From Acinetobacter junii CIP 64.5 (GTDB lineage: Bacteria; Pseudomonadota; Gammaproteobacteria; Pseudomonadales; Moraxellaceae): 64,000 nt of DNA. The notes beneath the pieces were generated by a model. It was not told the origin of the DNA and did not search any database. It saw only the letters and a list, made by a program, of their open reading frames with translations. Shown piece by piece: positions 1 to 9,313 of the stretch. Both the position numbers and the translations under genes were made by a program. How positions within the stretch are numbered: the stretch's first letter is position 1; every line of letters starts with the position of its first letter. The DNA lies in NCBI RefSeq assembly GCF_000368765.1, contig NZ_KB849655.1, positions 917,231 through 981,230 of the forward strand. Direction: 5' to 3'.

Positions 1-42
1 AACCTCAATTGAGGTTCTTCTTGTGATATTTGTGGGACAGCA

Positions 43-64
43 GTGCCTTGTAGGCACCTTTTAT
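43..64 (+). terminator. Hairpin terminator of an upstream gene
   Basis: A 6-bp stem, GTGCCT/AGGCAC, with a 3-nt loop is followed by CTTTT. It would end a plus-strand gene lying left of the window. A second short palindrome, AACCTCAATTGAGGTT, occupies 1-16. Confidence 0.45.
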
Positions 65-87
65 AATTTGACAATCTATAACTTTAT

Positions 88-714
88 TTAGAAATCAAAA
101 AAAGTCACTTCACCTGTCTCAAGTGAGTATTCAGCTCCTACCACGATCATTTTGCCTTTCTCGATTAAGCTTTCAAGTACAGCGGAACCATGACGCAACT
201 GATTTACTGAAGCAAATACATTAGAGCGTACAGCATGTGCCGATAACTTTTTCAAATCATCTTTCAATTCTGTTTGCATTAAGATTTCAACAGATGGGCG
301 TACACGGTTTACGATCGACATTAAGTTCGAAGAAGGTGCTTGATCAGGATGCTTTAAAGTATCGATCGTTGCTTGAATTGCGCCACAGTGACTATGACCT
401 AATACCACAACAACAGCACAATCATAACGTTCAGCAGCAAATTCAACGCTACCTACTTGAGAAGGTGCAACAATATTTCCTGCTACACGAATAACGAATA
501 AATCACCTAAGCCTTGATCAAAAACCATCTCCGCTGGCACTCGAGAATCGGAACATCCTAAAACAATAGCAAAAGGGTTTTGTTCACTTGCCATTTCAGC
601 ACGTTCTTGGTGAGTGAGTTGCTTCTGTAGGGCGGCTTCCCCTTTCACAAAACGAGCATTACCAGCTTTTAAACGTTCTAGAGCTTCATTAGCGGTGAGC
701 ATGCTTAAATCCAT
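88..714 (-). CDS. Beta-class carbonic anhydrase
   Basis: This enzyme interconverts CO2 and bicarbonate in the cytoplasm. The 208-residue protein has the two zinc-binding signatures of the beta class: CSDSR at about residues 53-57, giving a Cys ligand and the Asp-Arg dyad, and GHSHCGA at about 105-111, giving the His and Cys ligands. Length is normal for the family. An alternative start, MLTANEAL, lies four codons inside the chosen start. No partner gene is adjacent; the next gene is on the other strand. The family assignment is secure; the physiological role is inferred. Confidence 0.93.
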   Translation of the reverse strand: MDLSMLTANEALERLKAGNARFVKGEAALQKQLTHQERAEMASEQNPFAIVLGCSDSRVPAEMVFDQGLGDLFVIRVAGNIVAPSQVGSVEFAAERYDCAVVVVLGHSHCGAIQATIDTLKHPDQAPSSNLMSIVNRVRPSVEILMQTELKDDLKKLSAHAVRSNVFASVNQLRHGSAVLESLIEKGKMIVVGAEYSLETGEVTFFDF

Positions 715-938
715 CTATGATTGACATGAAAAAATAGTTTAATGTGAGGACGATAGATTGTCACTGACAAAAATAAAAACTCTCAAACATTTGGTGATCG
801 ATTTATCAAGAAAAATAAGGAAAAAATAATCATTTCATTGGCAATAATTTACAGACATCTGTTGAATATGCAAATGACTATGTTTGAAACTTCAACAATA
901 ATCAAAAGGTTTAAAAATAAATCAAGGACAGAAAAATC

Positions 939-1955
939 ATGATGAATAGAAGCTTTTCCATACCAATCCGAAAAACACTGACGGCAATCGCTTTCAGTTG
1001 CGGTCTGGCTGCAACCATGACAACAACGATGACTCAAGCCGCTGAAATCGAAATGAGTTTCCAAAATGTATTACAACAGGAACGTGCTTGGGCTGGGTTA
1101 CAAAGTAAAACGCTTAAAGTTGGTGATATTACATGGTCTTATAGTGAAGGTGGTCAAGTCGGTAAACCGATTGTTGTACTTATTCATGGCTTGGCTGGTA
1201 GTCGTGATAACTGGAATCGTGTCGCGAATGCATTAACAGGCAACTATCATGTGATCATTCCAGATTTACCTGCTAGTGGAGAAACCCAAGTTCCGAAAGA
1301 ATTTGATTATTCTGTACCTAATGTCACAGAAAAATTACGCCGTTTTATTGAGGCTGCAAACTTAACAGGACCTGCTCATATTGCAGGACACTCTCTAGGT
1401 GGCTCTATTGCGATGCTTTATGCGGGTCAATATCCATTTGAAACCAAGAGTTTATTTTTAGTTGATGCGGCTGGTGTCTACAAAGCTGGAAATACACCTT
1501 ACTTGAAAGACCCAAATCAAATCAGAAGTATGATCGTCAGTAAAAAAGGCGACTTTAATTTCTTAATGCAGCAAGCAATGCATAACCCGCCGTTTATTCC
1601 TAAAGAAATTGCCCAAGCACAAGAAAAGATGATGATTGGACAAATAGAACAAACTCAGAAAATGGTTGACCAAATCATTGCACTCAATAAATTGTTTACA
1701 CCAGACTCATTTGCCTTACTTGCTAAATCAATTGATGCACCAACACTGATTTTATGGGGCAAGCAAGATAAAATTATCAATGTTGAAGTCGCACCTGAGT
1801 TAAAATCACTTTTGAAAAACGCTCAAGCACCTGTCATCTTGGATAATGTCGGTCATATGCCGATCTTAGAAGCAGATCAGCTCGTCGTTCAACAATATCT
1901 ACCGTTCTTGAGTAAAACCCAAGCCCAAAAGTCGGTGACTGCTCCTACTCCTTAA
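939..1955 (+). CDS. Secreted alpha/beta-fold hydrolase (lipase/esterase-like)
   Basis: The 338-residue protein starts with a basic stretch and hydrophobic core typical of a Sec signal peptide, with probable cleavage after TQAA. The alpha/beta hydrolase core shows an HGLAGSRDNW oxyanion-loop region, the nucleophile elbow GHSLGGS with Ser near residue 151, an LWGKQDKI segment carrying the acid, and the catalytic His in GHMPIL near the C-terminus. It probably acts on esters in the periplasm or outside the cell. An AAGGA ribosome site precedes tandem ATGs. The next gene starts 19 bp downstream, suggesting an operon. Substrate cannot be predicted. Confidence 0.85.
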   Translation: MMNRSFSIPIRKTLTAIAFSCGLAATMTTTMTQAAEIEMSFQNVLQQERAWAGLQSKTLKVGDITWSYSEGGQVGKPIVVLIHGLAGSRDNWNRVANALTGNYHVIIPDLPASGETQVPKEFDYSVPNVTEKLRRFIEAANLTGPAHIAGHSLGGSIAMLYAGQYPFETKSLFLVDAAGVYKAGNTPYLKDPNQIRSMIVSKKGDFNFLMQQAMHNPPFIPKEIAQAQEKMMIGQIEQTQKMVDQIIALNKLFTPDSFALLAKSIDAPTLILWGKQDKIINVEVAPELKSLLKNAQAPVILDNVGHMPILEADQLVVQQYLPFLSKTQAQKSVTAPTP

Positions 1956-1974
1956 TCATTTATTTAGAGTCTTT

Positions 1975-2988
1975 ATGCTTAAACACCCAATGATAGAACA
2001 ACTGATTGATGCTCAACTGGACTTTTTAGATCAACAGTTTTCGCAATCAGAAACAATTCAACAAGAGTTCTCGCAGTTCTATCATTGGATACGTTTACAA
2101 CAACTACAACATATTTGGTCTTTTGAACAAATTTATACCTTAATTGAAAAACAGATCTTAAATACACCTGTTAGTTCATTTGTAGTTGAACAAATTGCCG
2201 AGCACATTCGATTTGCACTTATTCATCCTTTAAATGATGAAACAACCATTGAAAAAATTATTCCTGTTTTAACGATCGATACGATTGCTCAATACGTTGC
2301 AAGTAAAAGTGGACATCGCCAACGCTTAATTAAAACGATTGTTAACAATCCTGCATTTTCTGCTCTGATTACTCAACTTATTCAACACTCTATTCAAGAT
2401 TATTTGGATAATTCAGTGATGTCTAAACGTGTCCCAGGCGTTGGTCATTTCATGAAAATGGGGAAATCTGTATTAGAGACTGTTACGGACTCTAATCTAA
2501 ATGACACAGTCGGCCATTATTTACAGAAGAATATTCTTAAAATTAGCCAAATGAGTGAGCGCGTACTCAATCAGCATTTTAATGATGAAAAGCTATATCA
2601 TTTCCAAGCTAATATTTGGCACAAAATTAAAGTTATGCCCGTTTCCGTGTTAAAAAACTATGTTGAAGTTCAAGATCTAACGCAAACTGTTGGTATGGGA
2701 CATGAGATCTGGGATCATCTTCGTCAGACACCCTATATGAAACAACAAGTACATGATGGTGTTTACGCATGGTATGCACGCAATCAGGAGCGTACGTTTG
2801 ATCAACTCCTTCGAGATCTCAATATTAATGAGAGTTTGATTAAAAATGAATTAAGTCTTTTATTAACACCAGTGTTAAAGCGTTTGATTGACACTGGTTA
2901 TCTAAGACAACGCGCACGTATTCATTTAGAGAAGTTTTATTATTCTGACCAAGTAATGAACATCCTCAATCATGAACAAGGCGCCTAA
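1975..2988 (+). CDS. Conserved-looking protein of unknown function
   Basis: This 337-residue, mostly helical protein has no motif I recognise, no signal peptide and no clear membrane segment. It is rich in Gln, His and Ile and probably cytoplasmic. It follows the secreted hydrolase by 19 bp on the same strand and ends inside the stem of a shared terminator, so the two genes probably form one transcript. An accessory role for the hydrolase, such as folding or regulation, is possible but unsupported by sequence motifs. Confidence 0.7.
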   Translation: MLKHPMIEQLIDAQLDFLDQQFSQSETIQQEFSQFYHWIRLQQLQHIWSFEQIYTLIEKQILNTPVSSFVVEQIAEHIRFALIHPLNDETTIEKIIPVLTIDTIAQYVASKSGHRQRLIKTIVNNPAFSALITQLIQHSIQDYLDNSVMSKRVPGVGHFMKMGKSVLETVTDSNLNDTVGHYLQKNILKISQMSERVLNQHFNDEKLYHFQANIWHKIKVMPVSVLKNYVEVQDLTQTVGMGHEIWDHLRQTPYMKQQVHDGVYAWYARNQERTFDQLLRDLNINESLIKNELSLLLTPVLKRLIDTGYLRQRARIHLEKFYYSDQVMNILNHEQGA

Positions 2989-3004
2989 GCGCCTTGTTTT
3001 TTTT
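2977..3004. terminator. Bidirectional terminator
   Basis: A perfect 8-bp stem, CAAGGCGC/GCGCCTTG, encloses CTAA and is followed by eight T on the plus strand. The stop codon of the upstream gene lies inside it. It probably also serves the convergent receptor gene. Confidence 0.8.
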
Positions 3005-3015
3005 ATCATTTAAAG

Positions 3016-5025
3016 TTAGAAACTATACGTAAGTCCTAAATTATAACGTCGACCATCCAACACATAACTATAAGTTTCTGTATCTATTTCCTTATCTAGC
3101 AAATTATATACCCCTGCGGCAATTGCGACATTTTGCGTAGGTTTATAATTGACACCAACATCTAGCATGGTATAGGCAGGTTTACCTTTCGCCATCGCTG
3201 TTCGACTTAAATAGTCAGATGTTTTACTGCGATAATTTAATCTTGCCCAACTAGAAAACTGATCCGATACTTCCCAATCCGCTGTTGTATTGAACATATG
3301 CTTAGGCATTTCATTTAAAGGCTTACCTTTATTGATACCACTCTTTTGTTCTGTATCTGTAAAGGTGTAATTCGCTGATACATTCACATTAGGCAACGCC
3401 TGCCAACCAAACGTCAGTTCAGCACCCCGCATATTGGCTTTATCCACGTTCTCACGTAAGCTGACAAAGTCGAATTTTTCACCTAACCAATCACACTCTA
3501 AGGCGCCAACATTTTCACCCTGACAGGTTCTAACTTCTGTAATTTTATCTTTGAAATCACTATTAAAAATAGTAAGTCCAGCCGTGATATGATCTAAATT
3601 ATCCCAGTTGAAAGACACCTCATAGTTAACACTTTTTTCAGGTTTTAGGTCTGGATTACCAACAATTACGCCCTTACTTTGACCACCACCTGTTGCTTGC
3701 CCCCACTCTGCTACCGTCGCACGAAGTGCAGGCGTTTTATATCCTGTAGACACGCCTCCTTTAATCACCCAATGATCATTTAAACCCCAAACGCCATAGA
3801 TTTTTGGACTCCAATGATCACCAAACTTCTCATCTTCATCTAAACGTAATGATGTAGTCAGAGTGAAATCATCTATAACATTCCATGCATTTTCAGCAAA
3901 CAGCGCCCAACTATAACGATCTAAACTTGAGACAGGTTTTGCCCCTCCCACACTGAGTTGATTGCCTTGATCATCTAATTCTTCTTTTAAGTACATTCCA
4001 CCAAAACTCAAACTATGACGATCAAAGTTAATCTTGTTAATCGTATTAAAAGTAGTATTGATGGCTTCCATATTGCGTGATGGATTTTCATTTTCTTCAC
4101 GCTGAATATATGAATGTGTTTCAACAGGACCAAGCTGACCTCGATGAGTTAAGCTGTACTCTGTTCGATAATAATCTGTAAGTGAATCTACTGGAGGATT
4201 TCGATCTGTTTGCACAGGAGAGATACTTTTTCCAACCGTTCCATTACGATTTTGAATTGAACGCTGATAGTCCAAATCAATCGTATGCTGATCATTCGGA
4301 GTCAGACTCAAGGCTGCACCACCCGCCCGAATTTTCTGCTCCTTGTAACCTCCATAAATCTCGTCTTCATCTCGCTGAGAATATAAGCCATTTGCTTTGA
4401 ACGACAACAGATTTGCAATTAAAGGACCAGCGATATATGCATTGGTTTGATAAAGATGACCTGATTTTGAATTTTCTTGTAGTGTTGTATCTAGCTTAAT
4501 AGAACCTGTCCATTCAGCTGTATTTTTTTTAGTAATAATATTAATTACACCGCCCATCGCATCCGAGCCATATAAACCAGACATTGGACCACGAATTACC
4601 TCAATTCGTTCAATCGCGCCAATATTGGGTAACCAACCTTGCTCAATCCCAGAATTATCACTATTTGGTCTCACAGAGCGGGTATTTACTTTTTTACCAT
4701 CGACCATAATCACGGTATAGGCACTTCCCATACCCCGTATACTAATATCACTAGAACTGCCTCCCCCCGTCACTACAACACCTGGAATATCTTTCAGTGC
4801 ATCTGTGACATCACGATAAGCTTTTTTATTAATTTCTTCTTGTGAAAGTACTGAGATCGAGGCTGCTGCTTTCTTTATGTCTTGTTCAAAACCACTCGCT
4901 ATCACCACGATAGTCTCTAATTGATTAAGCTCTTGTGTTTTAGTTTCTGCTGCAAATGCAATGGAAAGCATTCCGCTCATCACTGAAAGCGTGAGTAAAG
5001 ATTTATGGGTTATTTTATTCGACAT
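3016..5025 (-). CDS. TonB-dependent outer-membrane receptor (siderophore type)
   Basis: This is a gated outer-membrane barrel for import of ferric siderophore or a similar ligand, powered by TonB-ExbBD. The signal peptide ends near AFAAET. A plug domain follows with a TonB-box-like LETIVVIAS and the YGSDAMGGVINIIT motif. The rest is a 22-strand-type barrel that ends in a terminal Phe (GLTYSF), as expected for BAM targeting. I chose ATG 5025 over an in-frame GTG nine bases upstream because AGGTG sits six bases before it. A Fur-box-like site lies 85 bp upstream, so iron repression is likely. The overall look is FepA/CirA-like; the ligand is unknown. Confidence 0.9.
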   Translation of the reverse strand: MSNKITHKSLLTLSVMSGMLSIAFAAETKTQELNQLETIVVIASGFEQDIKKAAASISVLSQEEINKKAYRDVTDALKDIPGVVVTGGGSSSDISIRGMGSAYTVIMVDGKKVNTRSVRPNSDNSGIEQGWLPNIGAIERIEVIRGPMSGLYGSDAMGGVINIITKKNTAEWTGSIKLDTTLQENSKSGHLYQTNAYIAGPLIANLLSFKANGLYSQRDEDEIYGGYKEQKIRAGGAALSLTPNDQHTIDLDYQRSIQNRNGTVGKSISPVQTDRNPPVDSLTDYYRTEYSLTHRGQLGPVETHSYIQREENENPSRNMEAINTTFNTINKINFDRHSLSFGGMYLKEELDDQGNQLSVGGAKPVSSLDRYSWALFAENAWNVIDDFTLTTSLRLDEDEKFGDHWSPKIYGVWGLNDHWVIKGGVSTGYKTPALRATVAEWGQATGGGQSKGVIVGNPDLKPEKSVNYEVSFNWDNLDHITAGLTIFNSDFKDKITEVRTCQGENVGALECDWLGEKFDFVSLRENVDKANMRGAELTFGWQALPNVNVSANYTFTDTEQKSGINKGKPLNEMPKHMFNTTADWEVSDQFSSWARLNYRSKTSDYLSRTAMAKGKPAYTMLDVGVNYKPTQNVAIAAGVYNLLDKEIDTETYSYVLDGRRYNLGLTYSF

Positions 5026-5109
5026 AGTTTTCACCTAAACGACACAAATCTTAAGATTTGCTTAAAAATTTATGTGAATTCCAACAAAAAACAAGTAAAA
5101 CTCAATACA

Positions 5110-5128
5110 AATGATAATTATTATTATT
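5110..5128. promoter_or_regulatory. Putative Fur box
   Basis: AATGATAATTATTATTATT closely resembles the classical Fur consensus of repeated GATAAT hexamers. It lies 85 bp upstream of the TonB-dependent receptor start, within the expected promoter region. Identification is by consensus only. Confidence 0.7.
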
Positions 5129-5201
5129 TATATATTCATTAGTACACATGATTTTATTGTTATGAAACAATATTAAAAACAAAATAAAGGTTCAAAAATT
5201 A

Positions 5202-5230
5202 AAAAAGAGCCTCATATAGGCTCTTTTTTA
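5202..5230. terminator. Terminator downstream of nfuA
   Basis: AAAAAGAGCC and GGCTCTTTTT form a 10-bp stem around a 7-nt loop, with A and T runs on both sides. It can terminate nfuA on the minus strand. Confidence 0.8.
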
Positions 5231-5252
5231 TTCATAAATGCAATCCTTCAAA

Positions 5253-5891
5253 TTACTTGAAATATGCACCTTCTGATTGAGTATGATCTGTTTGATCTAC
5301 AACACGCTGTAATTCTGGAACATGCTGTTTTAAAGTGGTTTCAACACCTTGTTTCAAAGTCACATCAATCGCTGAACAACCTTGGCAACCACCGCCAAAC
5401 TTCAATACGGCTGTTAAACCATGTTCTGGATCATTTTGTACTTCCACAAGGCTACAATTACCGCCATGACCTTCTAAACCTGGATTAATTTCAGATTGTA
5501 ATACATAAGTAATACGCTCTTCGATTGATGCATCAGGCCCTACACGTGGAACTTTCGAGTTAGGTGCACGGAAAGTCAGCTGACCACCAAAACGATCTTT
5601 ATTGTAATCAATGACTGCATCAACTAAATAAGGAATCGATGGTGCATCTACATATGCAGGAAAGTCTGGATAATCCTGTTTATAGTCCGTTGGTACCACT
5701 TCTTCAGGCGCGCTATAAGCCATACAACACTCAGCACGTGGTGTTCCTGGATGCTCTACAAAAACTCGAACGCCAATTCCTGGAGTATTTTGTTTTGCTA
5801 ATAGATCACGTAAATACTCTTGTGCAGAGGGAGTAATCAAAAGGTTTGGAATTTCTTCTGCGACAGCAGTGTTGGTGTTCTCAGTCGACAT
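5253..5891 (-). CDS. nfuA: Fe-S biogenesis protein NfuA
   Basis: NfuA is a cytoplasmic carrier that delivers [4Fe-4S] clusters to target enzymes, especially under oxidative stress or iron limitation. The 212-residue protein has a degenerate A-type (IscA-like) N-terminal domain and a C-terminal NifU-like domain with the cluster-binding GGGCQGCSA (CxxC), preceded by GHGGNCSLVEV. I placed the start at ATG 5891, with GAGGA 10 bases upstream, rather than at an in-frame TTG five codons earlier. Its place beside an iron-regulated receptor fits iron metabolism, but the genes are separately terminated. Confidence 0.93.
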   Translation of the reverse strand: MSTENTNTAVAEEIPNLLITPSAQEYLRDLLAKQNTPGIGVRVFVEHPGTPRAECCMAYSAPEEVVPTDYKQDYPDFPAYVDAPSIPYLVDAVIDYNKDRFGGQLTFRAPNSKVPRVGPDASIEERITYVLQSEINPGLEGHGGNCSLVEVQNDPEHGLTAVLKFGGGCQGCSAIDVTLKQGVETTLKQHVPELQRVVDQTDHTQSEGAYFK

Positions 5892-6044
5892 AACAATAAT
5901 CCTCAAGCTGATGTCGTTATATTAACCGAAGATGGAGGGTAATAAAAAAAAATCAACCATTTTTGTAGGAATTATATGCAAGATGATTGTTTATTAACTT
6001 TTTAATGGCATTATTGCTTAGACACTGATCAATTTAATTCATTT

Positions 6045-6662
6045 ATGCTACATCTACCCTTTGGTCACACTGTGACTCTGATCATTATTACCGTTGCGAT
6101 TTCTTTATTAGCATTTAGCAATCAAACCGTGATGAATCGTTTGATTTTTTGGCCACCTGCGATGCAACGCGGGCAATTTGACCGTTTTATTACCCATGGC
6201 TTTGTACATGCAGATGGAACACATTTACTGTTCAACATGATTACCCTATTTTTCTTCGGTAATATTATTGAAAGCTTTTATCGTGAATTCTTCTACGATA
6301 TGGGCTTTGTACTGTTTTATTTGGGTGGATTAATTTTTGCTATCTTGCCAAGTTATTTAAAACATAAGAATGATGTCCGTTGGGCGAGTCTGGGTGCTTC
6401 TGGAGCAGTCTCAGCCGTTTTATTTGCATATATTTTATTTCAACCGTGGAATTTAATTTTCGTATTCTTTATTCCTGTTCCTGCGATTATTTTCGCTATT
6501 TTATATGTGGCTTACAGTATTTGGTCTGGTAAACGTGGAAATACCAATATCAACCATAGTGCTCACTTATGGGGAGCAGCATACGGTGTCATTGTTACCC
6601 TTATCCTCGAACCTAAAGTTCTGCCACATTTTCTCAGCCAACTCACAAAACTCCCCTTCTAA
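6045..6662 (+). CDS. Rhomboid-family intramembrane serine protease
   Basis: This 205-residue polytopic inner-membrane protein has about six hydrophobic segments. The catalytic Ser is in GASGAVSA near residue 121 and the catalytic His is in NHSAHLWG near residue 173, the standard Ser-His dyad. The HGFVHADGTHLLFNM segment matches the conserved rhomboid region of helix 2 (HxxxH-N). Rhomboids cleave transmembrane segments of other proteins; the substrate is unknown. It stands alone and is followed by a long hairpin. Confidence 0.9.
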   Translation: MLHLPFGHTVTLIIITVAISLLAFSNQTVMNRLIFWPPAMQRGQFDRFITHGFVHADGTHLLFNMITLFFFGNIIESFYREFFYDMGFVLFYLGGLIFAILPSYLKHKNDVRWASLGASGAVSAVLFAYILFQPWNLIFVFFIPVPAIIFAILYVAYSIWSGKRGNTNINHSAHLWGAAYGVIVTLILEPKVLPHFLSQLTKLPF

Positions 6663-6680
6663 ACTAAAATATTTACACTC

Positions 6681-6709
6681 AATCCCTTTTGTAAATTACA
6701 AAAGGGATT
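6681..6709. terminator. Long hairpin after the rhomboid gene
   Basis: AATCCCTTTTGTAA and TTACAAAAGGGATT are perfect 14-base arms separated by one base. There is no long T run, so termination is plausible but not certain. Confidence 0.55.
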
Positions 6710-6826
6710 ATTGACTATTGCTGCCATGATACAGAAATTGAATAAAAAAATGCGTCATTCATCTAGTAGAAAAATGAATTGCACATTAAAGTCTAAAATG
6801 AATAAACAAAACTTTGGGATGAAGTT

Positions 6827-6991
6827 ATGAAGAAAGCATTATTGTGCCTAAGCGCATTGTTCTGTTTAGGTTTATCAGCGTGTGCTGTACATACACCTCA
6901 TGGTAGTGTCGTTGTTGATCCAGATCGTACCTATGGTGGTGGCCATGGAGATTTCTGTCCTCCTGGACAGGCTAAAAAAGGTCGCTGCTAA
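6827..6991 (+). CDS. Small lipoprotein, 54 residues
   Basis: The protein begins MKKALLCLSALFCLGLSAC, a short signal peptide ending in an LSAC lipobox, so it should be lipid-anchored at Cys19. The mature 36 residues are Gly- and His-rich (GGGHG) with three Cys, including FCPPGQAKKGRC at the end, a pattern seen in small Acinetobacter lipoproteins. It has its own terminator downstream. Function is unknown. No other reading frame competes here. Confidence 0.75.
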   Translation: MKKALLCLSALFCLGLSACAVHTPHGSVVVDPDRTYGGGHGDFCPPGQAKKGRC

Positions 6992-6999
6992 GTTTAATT

Positions 7000-7030
7000 T
7001 TGTCTAAACTCACTTGTTGGGTTTAGACAA
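7000..7030 (+). terminator. Terminator of the small lipoprotein gene
   Basis: A 10-bp perfect stem, TTGTCTAAAC/GTTTAGACAA, lies nine bases after the stop codon. It has only a weak T-rich tail. Confidence 0.6.
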
Positions 7031-7196
7031 TTTCCTCCTCCTGCAATCAAATGAAAATCATTACTAATTCAAAGACACATTTCATCGAATAATTGCCTAA
7101 AACTTCACACTTTTTTACTTCTAGCGATTTCATTTATTAAAATGCCATATAAAATATAAGGAAATCTATTCTCTTCATTTTGATGGGATTTCTTCA

Positions 7197-8324
7197 ATGG
7201 ATATAATTCAACGTTGTGCAGTTAAAGAAATCCTGAATCAAGTTCAGAATGCGGATGACTGGGTTATTTTTTTAGAGCATCTCAATCATCATTTTGATGT
7301 CCAAGCATCTCAACTTTTAGCAGTTGATCTCGAAGTTCAAGCACTTTCATTTAGTATTCATCACGGTGTCAACCTTGACTCGCATCAACTTGAACAAGCA
7401 GCACTCAAGCAAATTCGTCTTGAAATTGACGATGATCCTCGTTTAAAAAAAATGTTATCTGCACCGATGAATGGTTGGATGCATTGCAAAGAGCATTTCC
7501 AAGAAGATGAGATCACCCAAACACAAGTTTATCAACAAGTATTAAAACCACTTGATCTAAGATTCTGTTCTGCCATCCAAGTTATTTTTGATCATAAGGT
7601 ATGTGTCATTCTTTCATTTCTAACCAGTTATGATCGTGGTGCCTTAAGCTGTTCTGAGTTGAAGCCTGTTTATGAAATTTTGCCGATCTTGCAGCAAAAA
7701 ATTCAGCAATATCGACATCATTTTGAATATTCCACAATGACCCTTTTAGGCTCCCAACTTATTCAAAAGATGAAGCAAGCTATTGCGATCATTAATTTTA
7801 ACGGTGATATTTTAGAACTTAATGCGGAGGCACAACAATTATTTGAAATAAATCCTCAAATTCAAATAAAACAGCGACGCTTTGTTTTTACTGGTGAGAA
7901 TCAAACTATTTTCGACCAAAATCTAATCGAATTGGAGCGAAATTATAAAAATAATCCAGATCTAAGTTATGCCGAGCGAACAAAAATTATGATGTTGGAT
8001 CACCAACTTTTCCTGAGCCTAGATTTACTCTCTCCTGAAAAAGCGCATAAGATTTTTGGTTTGCGACCAGTTTTGTTAGTAACATTCTCAGGCTTAAAAC
8101 ATAGACCCAAATATCAGAAAGAAATTTGCGCAAAACTATTTATGTTTACACCTGTAGAACACAGAATCTGTGAACAACTCCTAGATGGAAAAACGGTCAA
8201 AGAAATTGCTATGTCACAAGATATTCAATCAGATACTGTCAAAAAGCATTTACAGTCCATCTTTAAAAAGACCCAAACTCACCGTCAAAGTGAGTTGATC
8301 CAATTATTAATGCAATTTCTATAA
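7197..8324 (+). CDS. LuxR-type HTH transcriptional regulator
   Basis: This 375-residue protein has a C-terminal LuxR/GerE helix-turn-helix at about 315-370: FTPVEHRICEQLLDG, then VKEIAMSQDIQSDTVKKHL, with the family's TVKKHLQSIFKK recognition-helix pattern. The middle has a PAS-like segment, AIAIINFNGDILELNAEA. No receiver domain or autoinducer-binding domain is evident. Targets are unknown. It is convergent with epmA and ends six bases before it with no clear terminator between. Confidence 0.82.
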   Translation: MDIIQRCAVKEILNQVQNADDWVIFLEHLNHHFDVQASQLLAVDLEVQALSFSIHHGVNLDSHQLEQAALKQIRLEIDDDPRLKKMLSAPMNGWMHCKEHFQEDEITQTQVYQQVLKPLDLRFCSAIQVIFDHKVCVILSFLTSYDRGALSCSELKPVYEILPILQQKIQQYRHHFEYSTMTLLGSQLIQKMKQAIAIINFNGDILELNAEAQQLFEINPQIQIKQRRFVFTGENQTIFDQNLIELERNYKNNPDLSYAERTKIMMLDHQLFLSLDLLSPEKAHKIFGLRPVLLVTFSGLKHRPKYQKEICAKLFMFTPVEHRICEQLLDGKTVKEIAMSQDIQSDTVKKHLQSIFKKTQTHRQSELIQLLMQFL

Positions 8325-8329
8325 CAGCT

Positions 8330-9313
8330 CTAGGCAATTTCAGCAGGAAAAGCGATCACTTGATCAATTTTCATCTTATTCATTACAACCATAAGTAAAC
8401 GATCAATACCCAATGCAATACCCGAGCATTCAGGCATATGAGGTAAAGCAGATAATAGATATTGATCAGTAGGTATCACAGGTAAACCTTGTAAAGCACG
8501 TTCTTGATTATCGGCTTCAAATCGTGCTGCTAATATTTCTGCATCCAGAAGTTCGTCATAGGCATTAGCAAGCTCTAAGCCTTCAATATAGACCTCAAAA
8601 CGAGCTGCAACCCATTCCCCATCTTCATCTTGTTTTACTTTTGCTAATGATGCCATCTCAGGTGGAAAATCTGTCAAAAATACAGGTTTGTCAAAGCCCA
8701 AACTTGGCTCTACAAAATGAGAAAATAATAAGTCCATGTAAGCCAAACGATCATCACCCAAATCAAGATTCAGACCGACACGATGTGCGGTGTCCTTAAG
8801 TTGTTTTAAGCTGGCTTGTAATGGGTTGATCTCTAAACGATCTTGAAAAGCATGCTTATAGCTCAAAATAATAGGACGAATTTCACCAAAACGATGTGCT
8901 AAACAGGTTTCCAATAGATCCGCTGTCTCATGCATTAAGGCTTTCAAATCCATAGCAGGTCGATACCATTCCAACATGGTGAATTCGCTATTGTGTTTAC
9001 GTCCATGCTCATCATCACGAAAGACTTTACAAATTTGAAAGATTGGGCCACTACCACTCGCCAACAATCGCTTCATCGGGAACTCAGGCGAAGTCTGTAA
9101 ATATTGAGTATTTAATTTTCCATGAATATGACGCTGTACTTGTACTGACGCCAAATGCACATCTGTGACCCCTGCTTGAGACAAAACTGGGGTTTCAACT
9201 TCTAAAACATTTCGTTCAGCAAAAAACTGACGAATTTTATTGTACATCTCTGCACGGGCTTTTATTGCCTCAAGCGAACAAGTCGGTTGATAAGATTTCT
9301 TAGTCTGGCTCAT
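8330..9313 (-). CDS. epmA: EF-P--(R)-beta-lysine ligase EpmA
   Basis: EpmA (GenX/PoxA/YjeA) is a class-II lysyl-tRNA-synthetase paralogue that attaches (R)-beta-lysine to elongation factor P, so that ribosomes can pass polyproline stretches. The 327-residue protein keeps the class-II motifs: FRDDEHGRKHNSEFTMLEW (motif 2) and SGIALGIDRLLMV (motif 3). It lacks the anticodon-binding domain of LysRS. I set the start at ATG 9313, which overlaps the pdxB stop as ATGA, implying translational coupling. Length matches E. coli EpmA. Confidence 0.93.
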   Translation of the reverse strand: MSQTKKSYQPTCSLEAIKARAEMYNKIRQFFAERNVLEVETPVLSQAGVTDVHLASVQVQRHIHGKLNTQYLQTSPEFPMKRLLASGSGPIFQICKVFRDDEHGRKHNSEFTMLEWYRPAMDLKALMHETADLLETCLAHRFGEIRPIILSYKHAFQDRLEINPLQASLKQLKDTAHRVGLNLDLGDDRLAYMDLLFSHFVEPSLGFDKPVFLTDFPPEMASLAKVKQDEDGEWVAARFEVYIEGLELANAYDELLDAEILAARFEADNQERALQGLPVIPTDQYLLSALPHMPECSGIALGIDRLLMVVMNKMKIDQVIAFPAEIA

